The notes under the pieces are model-generated. The model saw only the letters and a list, made by a program, of their open reading frames with translations. It ran no database searches and was not told where the DNA came from. A stretch of DNA of 17,570 nt from ZC4RG25 sp041687075 (GTDB taxonomy: Bacteria > Pseudomonadota > Alphaproteobacteria > Rhizobiales > Hyphomicrobiaceae): assembly GCA_041687075.1 (NCBI GenBank), contig JAWLCO010000083.1, forward strand, positions 1 to 17,570, written 5' to 3'. The position numbers and the translations under genes are program-made. This document shows positions 1 through 7,911 of the stretch, piece by piece. Within the stretch, counting starts at the first letter, position 1, and the number at the start of each line of letters is the position of its first letter.

Positions 1-8
1 CGTAGCCC

Positions 9-15
9 GAGGAGG
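9..15 (+). promoter_or_regulatory. Shine-Dalgarno site of the lysin gene
   Basis: GAGGAGG lies 8 bases before the ATG at 24. It fixes this ATG as the start, although the window begins only 23 bases upstream. Confidence 0.8.
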
Positions 16-23
16 TCTGTTCC

Positions 24-1319
24 ATGGAGCAGCCTGTATGGCTCGAGCATGCCTGGCGGGAAGCTGGCGTGCGCGAGAAGCCAGGAACTGCGAGCAATGA
101 CCGCATACTGCAGTTATTCCGCGATGTTGGGCATCAGACCGTCGCGAGTGATGAGGTTGCCTGGTGTGCGGCATTCGTCGGCGCCTGCCTCGAGCGGGCC
201 GGAATAAAGAGCACGCGCTCGCTGCTCGCGCGCTCCTATTTGGACTGGGGTGAGCCGCTCGACAAGCCCCACATCGGAGCCATCGCGGTTCTCAGCCGAG
301 GCAGCGATCCCGGACAGGGGCACGTCGGGTTCGTGATCGGCGCAACCGCGGCCAAGCTTTTCCTGCTGGGCGGCAACCAGCAGGACGCCGTAACGGTACA
401 GTCCTTCGAGGCTTCGCGGCTGCTCGGATTGCGCTGGCCCGGCGAGAGCCCCCAACCGAATCGTTCCGCAGAGGAGCTGTTCGATACAGCGCTCGCCCAC
501 GTCCTCGAAATGGAAGGGGGCTGGACCAATGATCCTTACGACCCGGGTGGTCCGACCAACCTTGGGATTACGCTTGCCGTCTACGCGGCTTGGAAGAACG
601 TGGCGCTCACGAATGCCAATCGTGACGGTCTCATCGCGGAGTTGCAGCGCCTCGACGCCGCCTCCGCCCGCCCTATCTACCTTCACCGCTACTGGAAGCC
701 GTCACGGGCAGGCGAACTGCCGCCAGCGCTCGCTTTGATGCACTTCGATGCCGCGGTGAACCACGGCGTCGGCAATGCCGCGCGCATGCTCCAGCAGGCG
801 CTGGGTGTGACGGTCGATGGTGAAATCGGTCCTCAGACGCTCGGCGCAGCACGTGCGCTGCCTGTCGAGGAGACCGTCGAGCGATACGCGGACATCCGGC
901 GGGCGCGCTACCGCAGCCTCAGCCATTTCTGGCGGTTCGGCCGCGGATGGTTGCGCCGCGTCGATCGCACCCTTGCTGCCGCGCAGCAGCTCAGCAGCGC
1001 GCGGCCTGCACGTTCCACGCAACCTCACACAGGAGCACGGCAGATGTCGCAAACAGGAGACCCATCGGGCAGTGGCAAATGGTGGGGCCACTCGATGACG
1101 ATCTGGGGGGCCATCATTACGGCGGCCTCCACTGTTCTTCCGGTCATCGGCCCGCTGTTCGGACTGGATATCACGCCGGATCTCGTCAACGAGTTCGGCG
1201 ATCAGGTGACAGGGGTGCTGCAGGCCCTGGGCGGCTTGATCGGCATCATCTTGACGATCTACGGGCGAACCCGGGCAAGCACGACACTCGAGCGCAGGCA
1301 GATCACCTTCCAGCTCTGA
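24..1319 (+). CDS. Composite peptidoglycan hydrolase: TIGR02594-type + GH108 + PG-binding + holin-like tail
   Basis: A 431-residue protein made of modules usually found as separate phage or gene-transfer-agent lysis proteins. Residues about 1-140 resemble the TIGR02594 family (NlpC/P60-like fold): WCAAFV gives a candidate nucleophile C48, GHVGFV gives H100, and LGGNQ follows at 115-119. Residues about 150-245 match glycosyl hydrolase family 108 (TtsA/secretion-activator type muramidase), with EGGW giving the candidate catalytic E164 and then YDPGGPTNLGIT. Residues about 248-320 look like the PG_binding_3 domain normally attached to GH108. Residues 341-431 hold two hydrophobic segments (about 350-373 and 391-410) and resemble small holin-like proteins encoded beside endolysins. 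Expected role is cleavage of cell-wall peptide and glycan; the tail would anchor it or permeabilise the inner membrane. No phage structural genes are visible nearby. Domain assignment is from motifs; the in vivo role is inferred. Confidence 0.85.
   Translation: MEQPVWLEHAWREAGVREKPGTASNDRILQLFRDVGHQTVASDEVAWCAAFVGACLERAGIKSTRSLLARSYLDWGEPLDKPHIGAIAVLSRGSDPGQGHVGFVIGATAAKLFLLGGNQQDAVTVQSFEASRLLGLRWPGESPQPNRSAEELFDTALAHVLEMEGGWTNDPYDPGGPTNLGITLAVYAAWKNVALTNANRDGLIAELQRLDAASARPIYLHRYWKPSRAGELPPALALMHFDAAVNHGVGNAARMLQQALGVTVDGEIGPQTLGAARALPVEETVERYADIRRARYRSLSHFWRFGRGWLRRVDRTLAAAQQLSSARPARSTQPHTGARQMSQTGDPSGSGKWWGHSMTIWGAIITAASTVLPVIGPLFGLDITPDLVNEFGDQVTGVLQALGGLIGIILTIYGRTRASTTLERRQITFQL
1031..1035 (+). 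promoter_or_regulatory. Internal Shine-Dalgarno before the holin-like module
   Basis: AGGAG is followed after 8 bases by an in-frame ATG (1044-1046). It sits inside the lysin reading frame exactly where the holin-like module begins, so a separate short product may be made. Confidence 0.5.
1044..1319 (+). CDS. Possible separately translated holin-like protein (internal start)
   Basis: Reading from the internal ATG gives a 91-residue protein with a polar N-terminus (MSQTGDPSGSGKWWGHS), a hydrophobic helix from TIWGAII, an acidic linker and a second helix ending in IYGRTRAS, then a basic tail. This is the layout of stand-alone holin-like proteins that accompany endolysins in prophages. It is in frame with the lysin, so the tail of the long protein and this short protein have the same sequence. 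The upstream AGGAG supports independent initiation. The alternative is that only the fusion is made and the internal site is a relic of two formerly separate genes. Confidence 0.45.
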   Translation: MSQTGDPSGSGKWWGHSMTIWGAIITAASTVLPVIGPLFGLDITPDLVNEFGDQVTGVLQALGGLIGIILTIYGRTRASTTLERRQITFQL

Positions 1320-1383
1320 CCGTTCACCCAGCGTTCAGGCCGCTAGCCTTAATGGGCATTGGCTCCAAAGGGCTGAATGGCCG

Positions 1384-1689
1384 ATGCGCATACCGATTAT
1401 GAGCGCCTTCTTCCTGGGCGTAGCGGCTGGCACCACCGCGGTGCCGGCCGTCGCAGAGGACAGGCACTGCTTCGAGACCTGGTCTGACGCTGCTGCGGTT
1501 GTCAGGCGCGAACAGCTGATTGCCGTCGAGCAGCTCAACCGCTACGCAAAGGCCGAGCTCGGCGGCTCCATCGTGAAAGCGACGCTGTGCTCCGTTGGGC
1601 CAGGGTATGTCTACCGTCTCGTGGTGCGCCTGCCCGGTGGGCTCATGCGATTCATGTCCCTCGACGCCCGCAAGCCCTTTGAGCGCTAG
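1384..1689 (+). CDS. Secreted PepSY-like protein
   Basis: A 101-residue protein. Residues 1-24 form a Sec signal peptide (hydrophobic SAFFLGVAAG stretch, AVA before a likely cut at 24/25). The mature part (about 35-95) has the PepSY pattern: a helix beginning near VVRREQLIAVEQ, then KAELGGSIVKATL, a YVYRLVV strand and a final strand reaching SLDARK. One pair of Cys (29 and about 63) could form a disulfide. PepSY proteins of this size often precede PhoP/PhoQ-type two-component genes in Pseudomonadota and are thought to act in the periplasm, possibly on the sensor or on proteases. Here it lies 76 bases before the response regulator on the same strand. ATG 1399 is an alternative start, but it shortens the basic N-terminus. 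Confidence 0.7.
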   Translation: MRIPIMSAFFLGVAAGTTAVPAVAEDRHCFETWSDAAAVVRREQLIAVEQLNRYAKAELGGSIVKATLCSVGPGYVYRLVVRLPGGLMRFMSLDARKPFER

Positions 1690-1692
1690 TCT

Positions 1693-1698
1693 AGGAGG
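1693..1698 (+). promoter_or_regulatory. Strong Shine-Dalgarno-like site upstream of the response regulator
   Basis: AGGAGG lies just after the PepSY gene stop. It is 10 bases before an in-frame TTG (1709) but 67 bases before the start expected from the protein family (TTG 1766), so it leaves the true start of the regulator open. Confidence 0.4.
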
Positions 1699-1765
1699 AT
1701 TGGCCAGTTTGGGATATATACCGAACTCCGAACTTTTCCAGTCAGTGGGTGGGGGACACCGGGAC

Positions 1766-2437
1766 TTGCGCGCCCTTGTCGTAGAAGACGATCCTGATCT
1801 GAATCGCCAGCTCAAGCAGGCGCTGGCGGATGCCGGCTTTGCCGTTGATTCGGCGAGTGACGGCGAGGAGGGCTATTTCCTCGGTGAGACGGAGCCCTAC
1901 GATGTCATCATTCTCGACATCGGCCTGCCGAAGATGGACGGAATCAGCATCCTCGAGCAGTGGCGTCGTGCGGGCCGCAATATGCCGGTCATCATTCTCA
2001 CGGCGCGTGACCGGTGGAGCGACAAGGTGACGGGCATCGATGCCGGTGCCGACGATTACCTCGCGAAGCCCTTTCATATGGAAGAATTGCTGGCCCGCGT
2101 GCGCGCGCAGGTGCGCCGCTCCGCAGGCCACGCCAAGAGCGAAATCGAATGCGGACCGTTGCGTCTGGATACGCGAACGGCCCGCGTCACCTGCGATGGG
2201 CAGCCGATCAAGCTGACGTCGCACGAGTACCGGCTGCTCGCCTACCTCATGCATCACAATGAGCGCGTGGTCTCGCGCACCGAGCTCGTCGAGCATCTCT
2301 ACGACCAGGATTTCGACCGCGACAGCAATACGATCGAGGTCTTCATCGGCCGGCTGCGCAAGAAGATCCCGGCCGATCTGATCAAGACCGTGCGCGGACT
2401 TGGCTACCGGCTCACCCAGGAGCCCGATGAGGCTTAA
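1766..2437 (+). CDS. OmpR/PhoP-family response regulator
   Basis: With the TTG start at 1766 the protein is 223 residues, normal for the family. The receiver domain (1-115) has the acidic pocket E7/D8/D9, phospho-acceptor D51 in VIILDIGLP, T79 and K101 in the KPF motif. The C-terminal winged helix (about 125-220) has the usual LTSHEYRLLAYLM, the VVSRTELVEHLY helix and the TVRGLGYRL hairpin. It should bind DNA as a dimer when phosphorylated by the kinase encoded next, whose gene overlaps it by 11 bases. No ATG is available: TTG 1766 gives the standard LRALVVEDD beginning, while GTG 1745 and TTG 1709 (behind AGGAGG) would add 7 or 19 residues. The target genes cannot be read from the sequence. 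Confidence 0.88.
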   Translation: MRALVVEDDPDLNRQLKQALADAGFAVDSASDGEEGYFLGETEPYDVIILDIGLPKMDGISILEQWRRAGRNMPVIILTARDRWSDKVTGIDAGADDYLAKPFHMEELLARVRAQVRRSAGHAKSEIECGPLRLDTRTARVTCDGQPIKLTSHEYRLLAYLMHHNERVVSRTELVEHLYDQDFDRDSNTIEVFIGRLRKKIPADLIKTVRGLGYRLTQEPDEA

Positions 2438-3809
2438 CTCACTCGCCTTCCGGCTGTTCGCCACGGCCATCGCCTCGACGATGCTGATCCTGCCGATTGC
2501 GGGACTGCTGATCTACTCCGTGTACCGGCAAGAAGCCGAAGAAGGCTTCGACGAACGCCTGCGCCAGCTTCTGACCATTGTCCATGCCGACAGCATCGAC
2601 GGGTCTTCCACCGAGCCGGAGGCGCCCGGGCAGGTGGGCGAACCGCTCTTCTACATCACGCATTCGGGCTGGTACTGGCAGATCAAGCCGCTGGATGGTG
2701 CGCCGGGGCAGCCCAAGGTTTCTCCCTCGCTGGCAACGTTCGAACTGCCCTCTCCTTTCGAGGCGGGTATAGAGCCGGATCTGCAAGGCACACGGTGGTT
2801 CGATGCGCTTGGCCCGAACGATCAGCCAATCCGTATCGCCGAGACGATCTATGCCTTCGGAGAGGATACTGCCGGGCCGCAGTACTCCATTTCCGTGGCT
2901 GCTCCACTGGATTGGCTGGAGGCGCGGGTTGCCGGTTTCGGCACCCAGCTCGCCATTGCACTGACGCTGGCCGGTATCGCCCTGGTTGCCGTGACGCTCA
3001 TTCAGGTGAGGTTCGGCCTTCTTCCGCTGCGAGCGATCGAGAACGGGCTGGCCGCCATTCGGTCCGGAAAGGCGACTCGCCTCGACGGCGAGCTGCCAGC
3101 GGAAATCGAGCCGCTCCAACAGGAACTCAATGCGCTGATCCAGTCGAACGAAGAGGTCATCGACCGAGCCCGTACTCAGGTCGGCAACCTCGCCCATGCC
3201 CTGAAAACCCCGCTTGCCGTCATTACCAACGAAGCGCGAGACGAAAAAAGCCCGCTCGCACAGAAGGTCGCCGAGCAGGCGAAGGTGATGCGCGACCAGG
3301 TGAATCATTATCTCGACCGGGCTCGCATGGCCGCCAGCGCCGGTTCCCTGGTGCGCGTGACGGAGGTGCTGCCGGTCGCGGAGGCCTTGCAGCGCGCTCT
3401 GGAGCGCATCTACCAGGAAAAGGAGATTGCTATTCTCCTCGATTGCCACGAGAGCGCACGCTTCCAGGGCGAGCGGCACGATCTCGAGGAGATGCTGGGC
3501 AATCTTCTCGACAATGCCTGCAAGTGGGGGCGGAGGAACATTCGCTTCTCGATCAGCATCAAGCACCCGGAGCGGCGCGGAGCAGCGCCCCGGTTGATTG
3601 TCACGATCGAGGATGATGGTCCGGGCCTGACAGAAGAGCAGCGTCGCCGTATCGGGAAACGCGGGCTGCGGCTCGATGAGACGAAGCCCGGTTCAGGATT
3701 GGGGCTGTCGATCGTCAGCGATTTGGCGGCTTCGTACCGTGGCAGCCTGAACCTCGGCGCCTCCCGCTATGGCGGCCTGCTTGCGAGGCTCGATCTCCCG
3801 GCGGCCTGA
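2427..3809 (+). CDS. Membrane sensor histidine kinase, PhoQ-like
   Basis: Starts at ATG 2427, inside the end of the regulator gene, with AGGAG at 2418-2422; 460 residues. TM1 is about 8-33, then a periplasmic sensor region of about 135 residues, TM2 about 170-195, a short HAMP-like linker, and the dimerisation/phosphotransfer helix with H257 in LAHALKTPLAV. The ATPase domain shows the N box (NLLDN, 359-363), G1 DDGPG (396-400) and G2 GSGLGLSI (422-429). The periplasmic region lacks an obvious acidic cluster of the enterobacterial PhoQ type, so the signal is unknown. Together with the PepSY protein and regulator it forms a probable three-gene unit. It converges on hemF with only 24 bases between the stops. 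Confidence 0.9.
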   Translation: MRLNSLAFRLFATAIASTMLILPIAGLLIYSVYRQEAEEGFDERLRQLLTIVHADSIDGSSTEPEAPGQVGEPLFYITHSGWYWQIKPLDGAPGQPKVSPSLATFELPSPFEAGIEPDLQGTRWFDALGPNDQPIRIAETIYAFGEDTAGPQYSISVAAPLDWLEARVAGFGTQLAIALTLAGIALVAVTLIQVRFGLLPLRAIENGLAAIRSGKATRLDGELPAEIEPLQQELNALIQSNEEVIDRARTQVGNLAHALKTPLAVITNEARDEKSPLAQKVAEQAKVMRDQVNHYLDRARMAASAGSLVRVTEVLPVAEALQRALERIYQEKEIAILLDCHESARFQGERHDLEEMLGNLLDNACKWGRRNIRFSISIKHPERRGAAPRLIVTIEDDGPGLTEEQRRRIGKRGLRLDETKPGSGLGLSIVSDLAASYRGSLNLGASRYGGLLARLDLPAA

Positions 3810-3833
3810 CGCAGCAACTCGGGCGAATGCTGG

Positions 3834-4742
3834 TCATGGCCATTTCGCGACCGGCGGCATCGACGACAGAATGCTGTCGACATTCCCGCCGGTCTTCAGC
3901 CCGAACACCGTGCCGCGATCGTAGAGCAGGTTGAACTCCACGTAGCGGCCCCGCCTCACCAGCTGCTCCTCGCGCTCGGCATCGGTCCAGGGCTTCTGCC
4001 AGTTTCGCCTCACGAGCAGGGGGTAGATGTCACGAAACGCCCGCCCGACGTCCTGAGTGAACGCGAAGGCGGCTTCCCACCCTCCATCCTCATCTGACGG
4101 CGTCAGATAATCGTAGAAAATGCCGCCGATCCCGCGCATTTCTTGCCGGTGCGGCAGGTAGAAGTACTCGTCGCACCACTGCTTGAAGCGCGCGTGGTCG
4201 GCGACCCGGTGCGGGGCGCAGGCCATGCGCATCGCTTCATGAAATGCAACGGCGTCCGGGTCGGACTGGGTACGCCGGGCCTCGAGCACGGGCGTCAGAT
4301 CTGCACCGCCGCCGAACCACCATTTGGTCGTGACGACCATGCGGGTGTTCATGTGCACAGCGGGCACGTGCGGGTTCTGCATGTGGGCGATCAGCGAGAT
4401 CCCGGAGGCCCAGAAGCGCGGGTCCTCGCTGGCGCCGGGGATCTGTCCCCGGAACTCCGGCGCGAACTCCCCGAAGACTGTCGAAGTGTGGACCCCGACC
4501 TTCTCGAAGACGCGGCCCTTCATCATCGACATCAGACCCCCGCCGCCGGGGGCGCCCGTGTGATCGGTTCGATTCCACCGTTTCTCCACGAACCGGCCGG
4601 CGGGCTGATCGGAAAGCTGGGCACCTGGCGGAAGCTCCTCCTCCAGGCGTTCGAAGGCGCTACGGATTTCATCTCGCAGCGCCTCGAACCAGGTGGAGGC
4701 GCGATTACGCCATTGATCGAGCAGGTCCGGCTGAGGCAGCAT
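3834..4742 (-). CDS. hemF: Oxygen-dependent coproporphyrinogen III oxidase
   Basis: A 302-residue protein, the usual HemF size. HemF performs the O2-dependent oxidative decarboxylation of coproporphyrinogen III to protoporphyrinogen IX, a late cytoplasmic step of heme synthesis. Family blocks are clear: WNRTDHTGAPGGGG (56-69), HMNTRMVVTTKWWFGGGADLTP (130-151), the LPHRQEMRGIGGIFYDYL block, and near the end FNLLYDRGTVFGLKTGG followed by SMPP. The ATG at 4742 has a GGGGA sequence six bases upstream on its strand. It is divergent from the ABC exporter across 176 bases. Heme demand fits the many c-type cytochromes at the right end of the window, but no co-regulation is shown. Confidence 0.97.
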   Translation of the reverse strand: MLPQPDLLDQWRNRASTWFEALRDEIRSAFERLEEELPPGAQLSDQPAGRFVEKRWNRTDHTGAPGGGGLMSMMKGRVFEKVGVHTSTVFGEFAPEFRGQIPGASEDPRFWASGISLIAHMQNPHVPAVHMNTRMVVTTKWWFGGGADLTPVLEARRTQSDPDAVAFHEAMRMACAPHRVADHARFKQWCDEYFYLPHRQEMRGIGGIFYDYLTPSDEDGGWEAAFAFTQDVGRAFRDIYPLLVRRNWQKPWTDAEREEQLVRRGRYVEFNLLYDRGTVFGLKTGGNVDSILSSMPPVAKWP

Positions 4743-4918
4743 GTCCTATCCCCAAGTCATGCTTCTGACGCGGCTTGGGAGTACTGCGGAACCCGGATTC
4801 AAGCAATCGAAGCCGGTCCGCCTCTCGGCCGCGCCTGGCAAGCGGCCCTTTGCTCACTGCGGCATTCAGTATGCGGCGCTCCGCAAGTCCGCACCGGCTC
4901 AATTCGCGAAAGTGACTG
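4743..4918. promoter_or_regulatory. Divergent hemF / ABC exporter intergenic region
   Basis: These 176 bases must hold promoters for both flanking genes. I could not find a convincing -35/-10 pair or FNR-type site. Two perfect short inverted repeats are present: GGCCGC/GCGGCC at 4827-4847 (9-base loop) and TGCGG/CCGCA at 4872-4885 (loop CGCT). Confidence 0.4.
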
Positions 4919-6760
4919 ATGTTCCGCTGGTTCGAAACGCGTATCAACGCCTTCCCTGAAGACGTGCCCCAGCAGCCGCCGAACAGGTTGCCGGCGTTCT
5001 ACTGGCATTTCATCCGTCCCGTCTGGCCTGCTTTTTCGCTGCTCCTCGTGGTCGGACTTGCCGGCTCACTCATCGAGGTCGCCCTTTATGCATTCATCGG
5101 CGATGTCGTCGACAGGATGAGGGAGGCGCCGAGCCCGGAGACGTTCATCACCGACAATGGTGCCATGCTGCTCGTCATGGCATTCGTCGCGCTCGTCCTG
5201 CGGCCGCTGGTCTCGACGGCGCACGACCTGACGAAGAATCAGATGATCGCGGGGCCGGTGAACACGCGGGTGCGCTGGCAGTCGCATCGCTACGTCCTGC
5301 GGCAGAGTCTCGGTTTTTTCCAGAACGACTTCGCCGGCCGCGTCGCGGCGAAGGTCCTGCAGACGGGACATGCCCTGCGGGAATCGGTCGTTCAGGTGAT
5401 CGATGGCCTGTGGTTCGCCGTGGTGCACTGGGGGGCGGCGCTCGTGCTGTTCGCCGATGCCGACGCACGGCTCGTGATCCCGCTCCTGGTCTGGCTCGCA
5501 GCCTACGCGGTGACGATCTGGTACTTCGTCCCGCGTATTCAGCGGCTGTCGTACAATGCCTCGGAGGCGCGCTCCGTGCTCACCGGGCGCGTGGTCGACA
5601 GCTATACGAATATCCTCACGGTGAAGCTTTTCGCGCATGCAGAGCGCGAGGACGAGAGCGCGCGCCTGGCGCTGCAGAACCACCTGGACAGGCACCAGGA
5701 GAGCCAGCGCAATCTCACCTGCATGGAATTCGTGCTCTACTCGATCAACGGAGCCTTGATGGTCTCCGCCACGGGCCTTGCAATCTGGCTCTGGACCAAT
5801 GGTGCCGTGACGATCGGAGCCGTCGCGCTCACCACCGCGCTCGTCATCCGGCTGATCGGGATGTCGGGCTGGATTCTGACCACGGTGGCCTCCGTCTTCG
5901 AGTCGATCGGCACGGTCGAGGAGGGAATGGAAACCATCAGCCGACCCGTCGATGTTGTGGACAGGCCGGGCGCGAAGCCGCTCGTCGTGAGCAAGGGCGA
6001 GATCCGGTTCGATGACGTCAGCTTCCACTATGGCAAGGATGGCGGGGTCATCGACCGGCTCTCGCTGCGGATCGCGCCCGGCGAGAAGGTCGGGCTGGTA
6101 GGGCGGTCGGGTGCCGGGAAGTCGACGCTGGTCAACCTGCTTCTGCGCTTCTACGACGTGGAGGGTGGCCGGATCCTGATTGACGGCCAGGACATCGCCC
6201 ACGTCACGCAGGACAGCCTGCGTGCGCAGATCGGCATGGTCACGCAGGACACCTCCCTTCTGCACCGTTCCGTGATGGAGAACATCCTTTACGGCCGCCC
6301 CGATGCCGGCGAGGCTGCGGCAATCGCTGCCGCGCGCAAGGCGCACGCGCACGACTTCATCGCCGGCTTACGCGATGCGCGTGGCCGGGCCGGTTATGAC
6401 GCGCAAGTCGGCGAACGGGGTGTGAAGCTCTCCGGCGGTCAGCGCCAGCGCGTGGCCATTGCTCGTGTGTTGCTGAAGAATGCGCCGATTCTCATCCTCG
6501 ACGAGGCGACCAGCGCGCTCGACTCGGAGGTCGAGTCCGCCATACAGGAACAGCTCTACAACCTGATGGAAGGCAAGACGGTGATTGCCATCGCGCACCG
6601 CCTGTCGACGATCGCCGCGATGGACCGGCTGGTGATCATGGACGAGGGCCGCATCGTCGAGCAGGGCAGCCATGGCGAGCTGCTGGCCAGGGGCGGCCTT
6701 TACGCCGAGCTATGGGCCCGCCAGTCCGGCGGCTTCCTGGCGAAGGAGGCGGCGGAATAA
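4919..6760 (+). CDS. ABC exporter, fused membrane and ATPase domains (MsbA-like)
   Basis: A 613-residue half-transporter that should act as a homodimer in the inner membrane. The membrane domain spans about 30-335 with hydrophobic segments near 35-60, 82-98, 160-180, 185-205, 270-295 and 300-325. The nucleotide-binding domain (about 360-595) is complete: Walker A GRSGAGKST (395-403), Q-loop VTQDTSLLHRSV, signature LSGGQ (504-508), Walker B ILILDE with catalytic E529, D-loop SALD and H560. Substrate is not predictable; lipids or drugs are the usual cargo of this class, and similar proteins are widespread in alphaproteobacteria. The ATG has only a weak purine-rich site (GAAAGTGA). It converges on the HlyD-like gene. 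Confidence 0.93.
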   Translation: MFRWFETRINAFPEDVPQQPPNRLPAFYWHFIRPVWPAFSLLLVVGLAGSLIEVALYAFIGDVVDRMREAPSPETFITDNGAMLLVMAFVALVLRPLVSTAHDLTKNQMIAGPVNTRVRWQSHRYVLRQSLGFFQNDFAGRVAAKVLQTGHALRESVVQVIDGLWFAVVHWGAALVLFADADARLVIPLLVWLAAYAVTIWYFVPRIQRLSYNASEARSVLTGRVVDSYTNILTVKLFAHAEREDESARLALQNHLDRHQESQRNLTCMEFVLYSINGALMVSATGLAIWLWTNGAVTIGAVALTTALVIRLIGMSGWILTTVASVFESIGTVEEGMETISRPVDVVDRPGAKPLVVSKGEIRFDDVSFHYGKDGGVIDRLSLRIAPGEKVGLVGRSGAGKSTLVNLLLRFYDVEGGRILIDGQDIAHVTQDSLRAQIGMVTQDTSLLHRSVMENILYGRPDAGEAAAIAAARKAHAHDFIAGLRDARGRAGYDAQVGERGVKLSGGQRQRVAIARVLLKNAPILILDEATSALDSEVESAIQEQLYNLMEGKTVIAIAHRLSTIAAMDRLVIMDEGRIVEQGSHGELLARGGLYAELWARQSGGFLAKEAAE

Positions 6761-6789
6761 GGCTTCGCCTCCTGCTGCTCAGATCAGTA

Positions 6790-6825
6790 GGCCGGAACCG
6801 ATCGGAGCTGGCTTCAATTCCGGCC
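6790..6825. terminator. Candidate shared terminator between convergent genes
   Basis: Perfect 8-base inverted repeat GGCCGGAA (6790-6797) / TTCCGGCC (6818-6825) with a 20-base loop that itself contains CCGATCGG. It lies between the exporter stop and the end of the minus-strand adaptor gene. There is no T-run on either strand, so intrinsic termination is uncertain. Confidence 0.4.
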
Positions 6826-6840
6826 GGCAAGGTCGCCCCC

Positions 6841-7911
6841 TCACGAGTCGCGACGGAAGAAGGTATCGACGCGCAGCCCTGGCATCAGCGGGCCGGAGTT
6901 TTCGAACTCGATCGTCGCCTCCAGCACTTCGACGTCAGTAGGCCGGCGGGGGCCGCGTGATGTCATGCGCGGAGCAGCCAAGACCGGCGCGAGCGCGGTC
7001 ACTTTACCTTCGATCTCCCGGCCTGGAAAAGCCGCGCTGCGTACGAAGGCCCGCTGCCCGATGCGCACTTTCGGCACATCCCGCTCATCGACCTCGGCCT
7101 TGACGATCACGACGCTCGGGTCGCTCATGATGAGGATGGGCTGTTCGGGTGACGGGGAGACGGTCTCCCCCAGCTTGCCCAGCACTTCGAGAACGGTGCC
7201 GTCGATCGGAGCGCGGATGCGGGTGCGATCGAACAGAAGCTGCGCCAGCGAGACGTCCGCCCGTGCCTGGATCAGCGCTGCCTCCAGACGGCTCGGCGCC
7301 GGCACATCCGAGCGCGACTGGACATTGGCGAACTCAATGCGCTCCCGCTGCAGCCGCTCCTGTGCGTCGGTGAGGCGTTGGCGGGCATTTGCGACCTGCC
7401 GGTCGTTACCGCCGTTCCTGCGCTTGGCAAGCAGGGCGGCATCGAGCTCGTAACGGGCTCCCGTCACCGCGCGCTCAGCGAGATAAACGGCATCCTCGGC
7501 CTTGCGGACGTCCTCGCGGCCCTCATTTGCGGGCTGGGCGTTCCGTTCGCGCTCACGTGCACCAGCCTCGGCTTCCGCGGCGGACAGCCGGGCGCGGGCC
7601 TCGTCGTCCTCGAGGCGGACCAGAACCTCACCCGCTTCGACGCGGTCATTGGCGCTGACGTACACCTCCGCGATGCGCCCGAGGATGGCAGAGCCGATCC
7701 GGATGTCGCCGGACTTGGCTTCCACCCGCCCCGGCGCGGAGGCGACCCATGGCACCTCCGCTGGCGCATTCGCTGCCGGTGGTGGTGGACTGTCCCGGCC
7801 GATGAAATCGCTGAGCGCATAACCGCCGAGACCGGCGATGCCCATGGCCCCTGCGACGGCCAGTGTTATCAGCAGCTTAGATGCGGCTCCGCCGCCTGAA
7901 CCGGCGCCCAT
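6841..7911 (-). CDS. HlyD/MacA-type periplasmic adaptor (membrane fusion protein)
   Basis: With the start at 7911 the protein is 356 residues. That ATG has AAGGAGG at 7920-7926 (minus strand) with 8-base spacing; an upstream ATG at 7935 lacks such a site. An N-terminal membrane anchor spans about 12-37, followed by a Pro/Ala linker. The first lipoyl half is about 58-105 (VASAPGRVEAKSG ... VRLEDDE), then a long alpha-helical hairpin rich in Ala/Glu/Arg (about 105-235), the second lipoyl half (RIRAPIDGTVLEVLGKLGE), and a beta-barrel region ending in LMPGLRVDTFF. Adaptors of this class link an inner-membrane ABC permease to an outer-membrane channel. Its start lies inside the end of the ATPase gene (35-base overlap), showing coupled expression. 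Related to the DevB branch by overall look only. Confidence 0.9.
   Translation of the reverse strand: MGAGSGGGAASKLLITLAVAGAMGIAGLGGYALSDFIGRDSPPPPAANAPAEVPWVASAPGRVEAKSGDIRIGSAILGRIAEVYVSANDRVEAGEVLVRLEDDEARARLSAAEAEAGARERERNAQPANEGREDVRKAEDAVYLAERAVTGARYELDAALLAKRRNGGNDRQVANARQRLTDAQERLQRERIEFANVQSRSDVPAPSRLEAALIQARADVSLAQLLFDRTRIRAPIDGTVLEVLGKLGETVSPSPEQPILIMSDPSVVIVKAEVDERDVPKVRIGQRAFVRSAAFPGREIEGKVTALAPVLAAPRMTSRGPRRPTDVEVLEATIEFENSGPLMPGLRVDTFFRRDS

Noticed and set aside
1..1319. Whole prophage or gene transfer agent remnant at the left edge
   Set aside because: Only a lysis-type gene is visible; no capsid, tail, integrase or attachment site is seen in the window.
1715..1720. TATATA as a -10 box before the response regulator
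   Set aside because: No -35-like sequence at the right distance, and it falls between genes that look co-transcribed.
2439..3566. Minus-strand open frame of 375 codons
   Set aside because: It is the shadow of the histidine kinase gene, whose domains are unmistakable on the plus strand.
5066..6352. Minus-strand open frame of 428 codons
   Set aside because: It is antisense to the ABC exporter; the product is rich in Arg, Asp and His without any recognisable motif.
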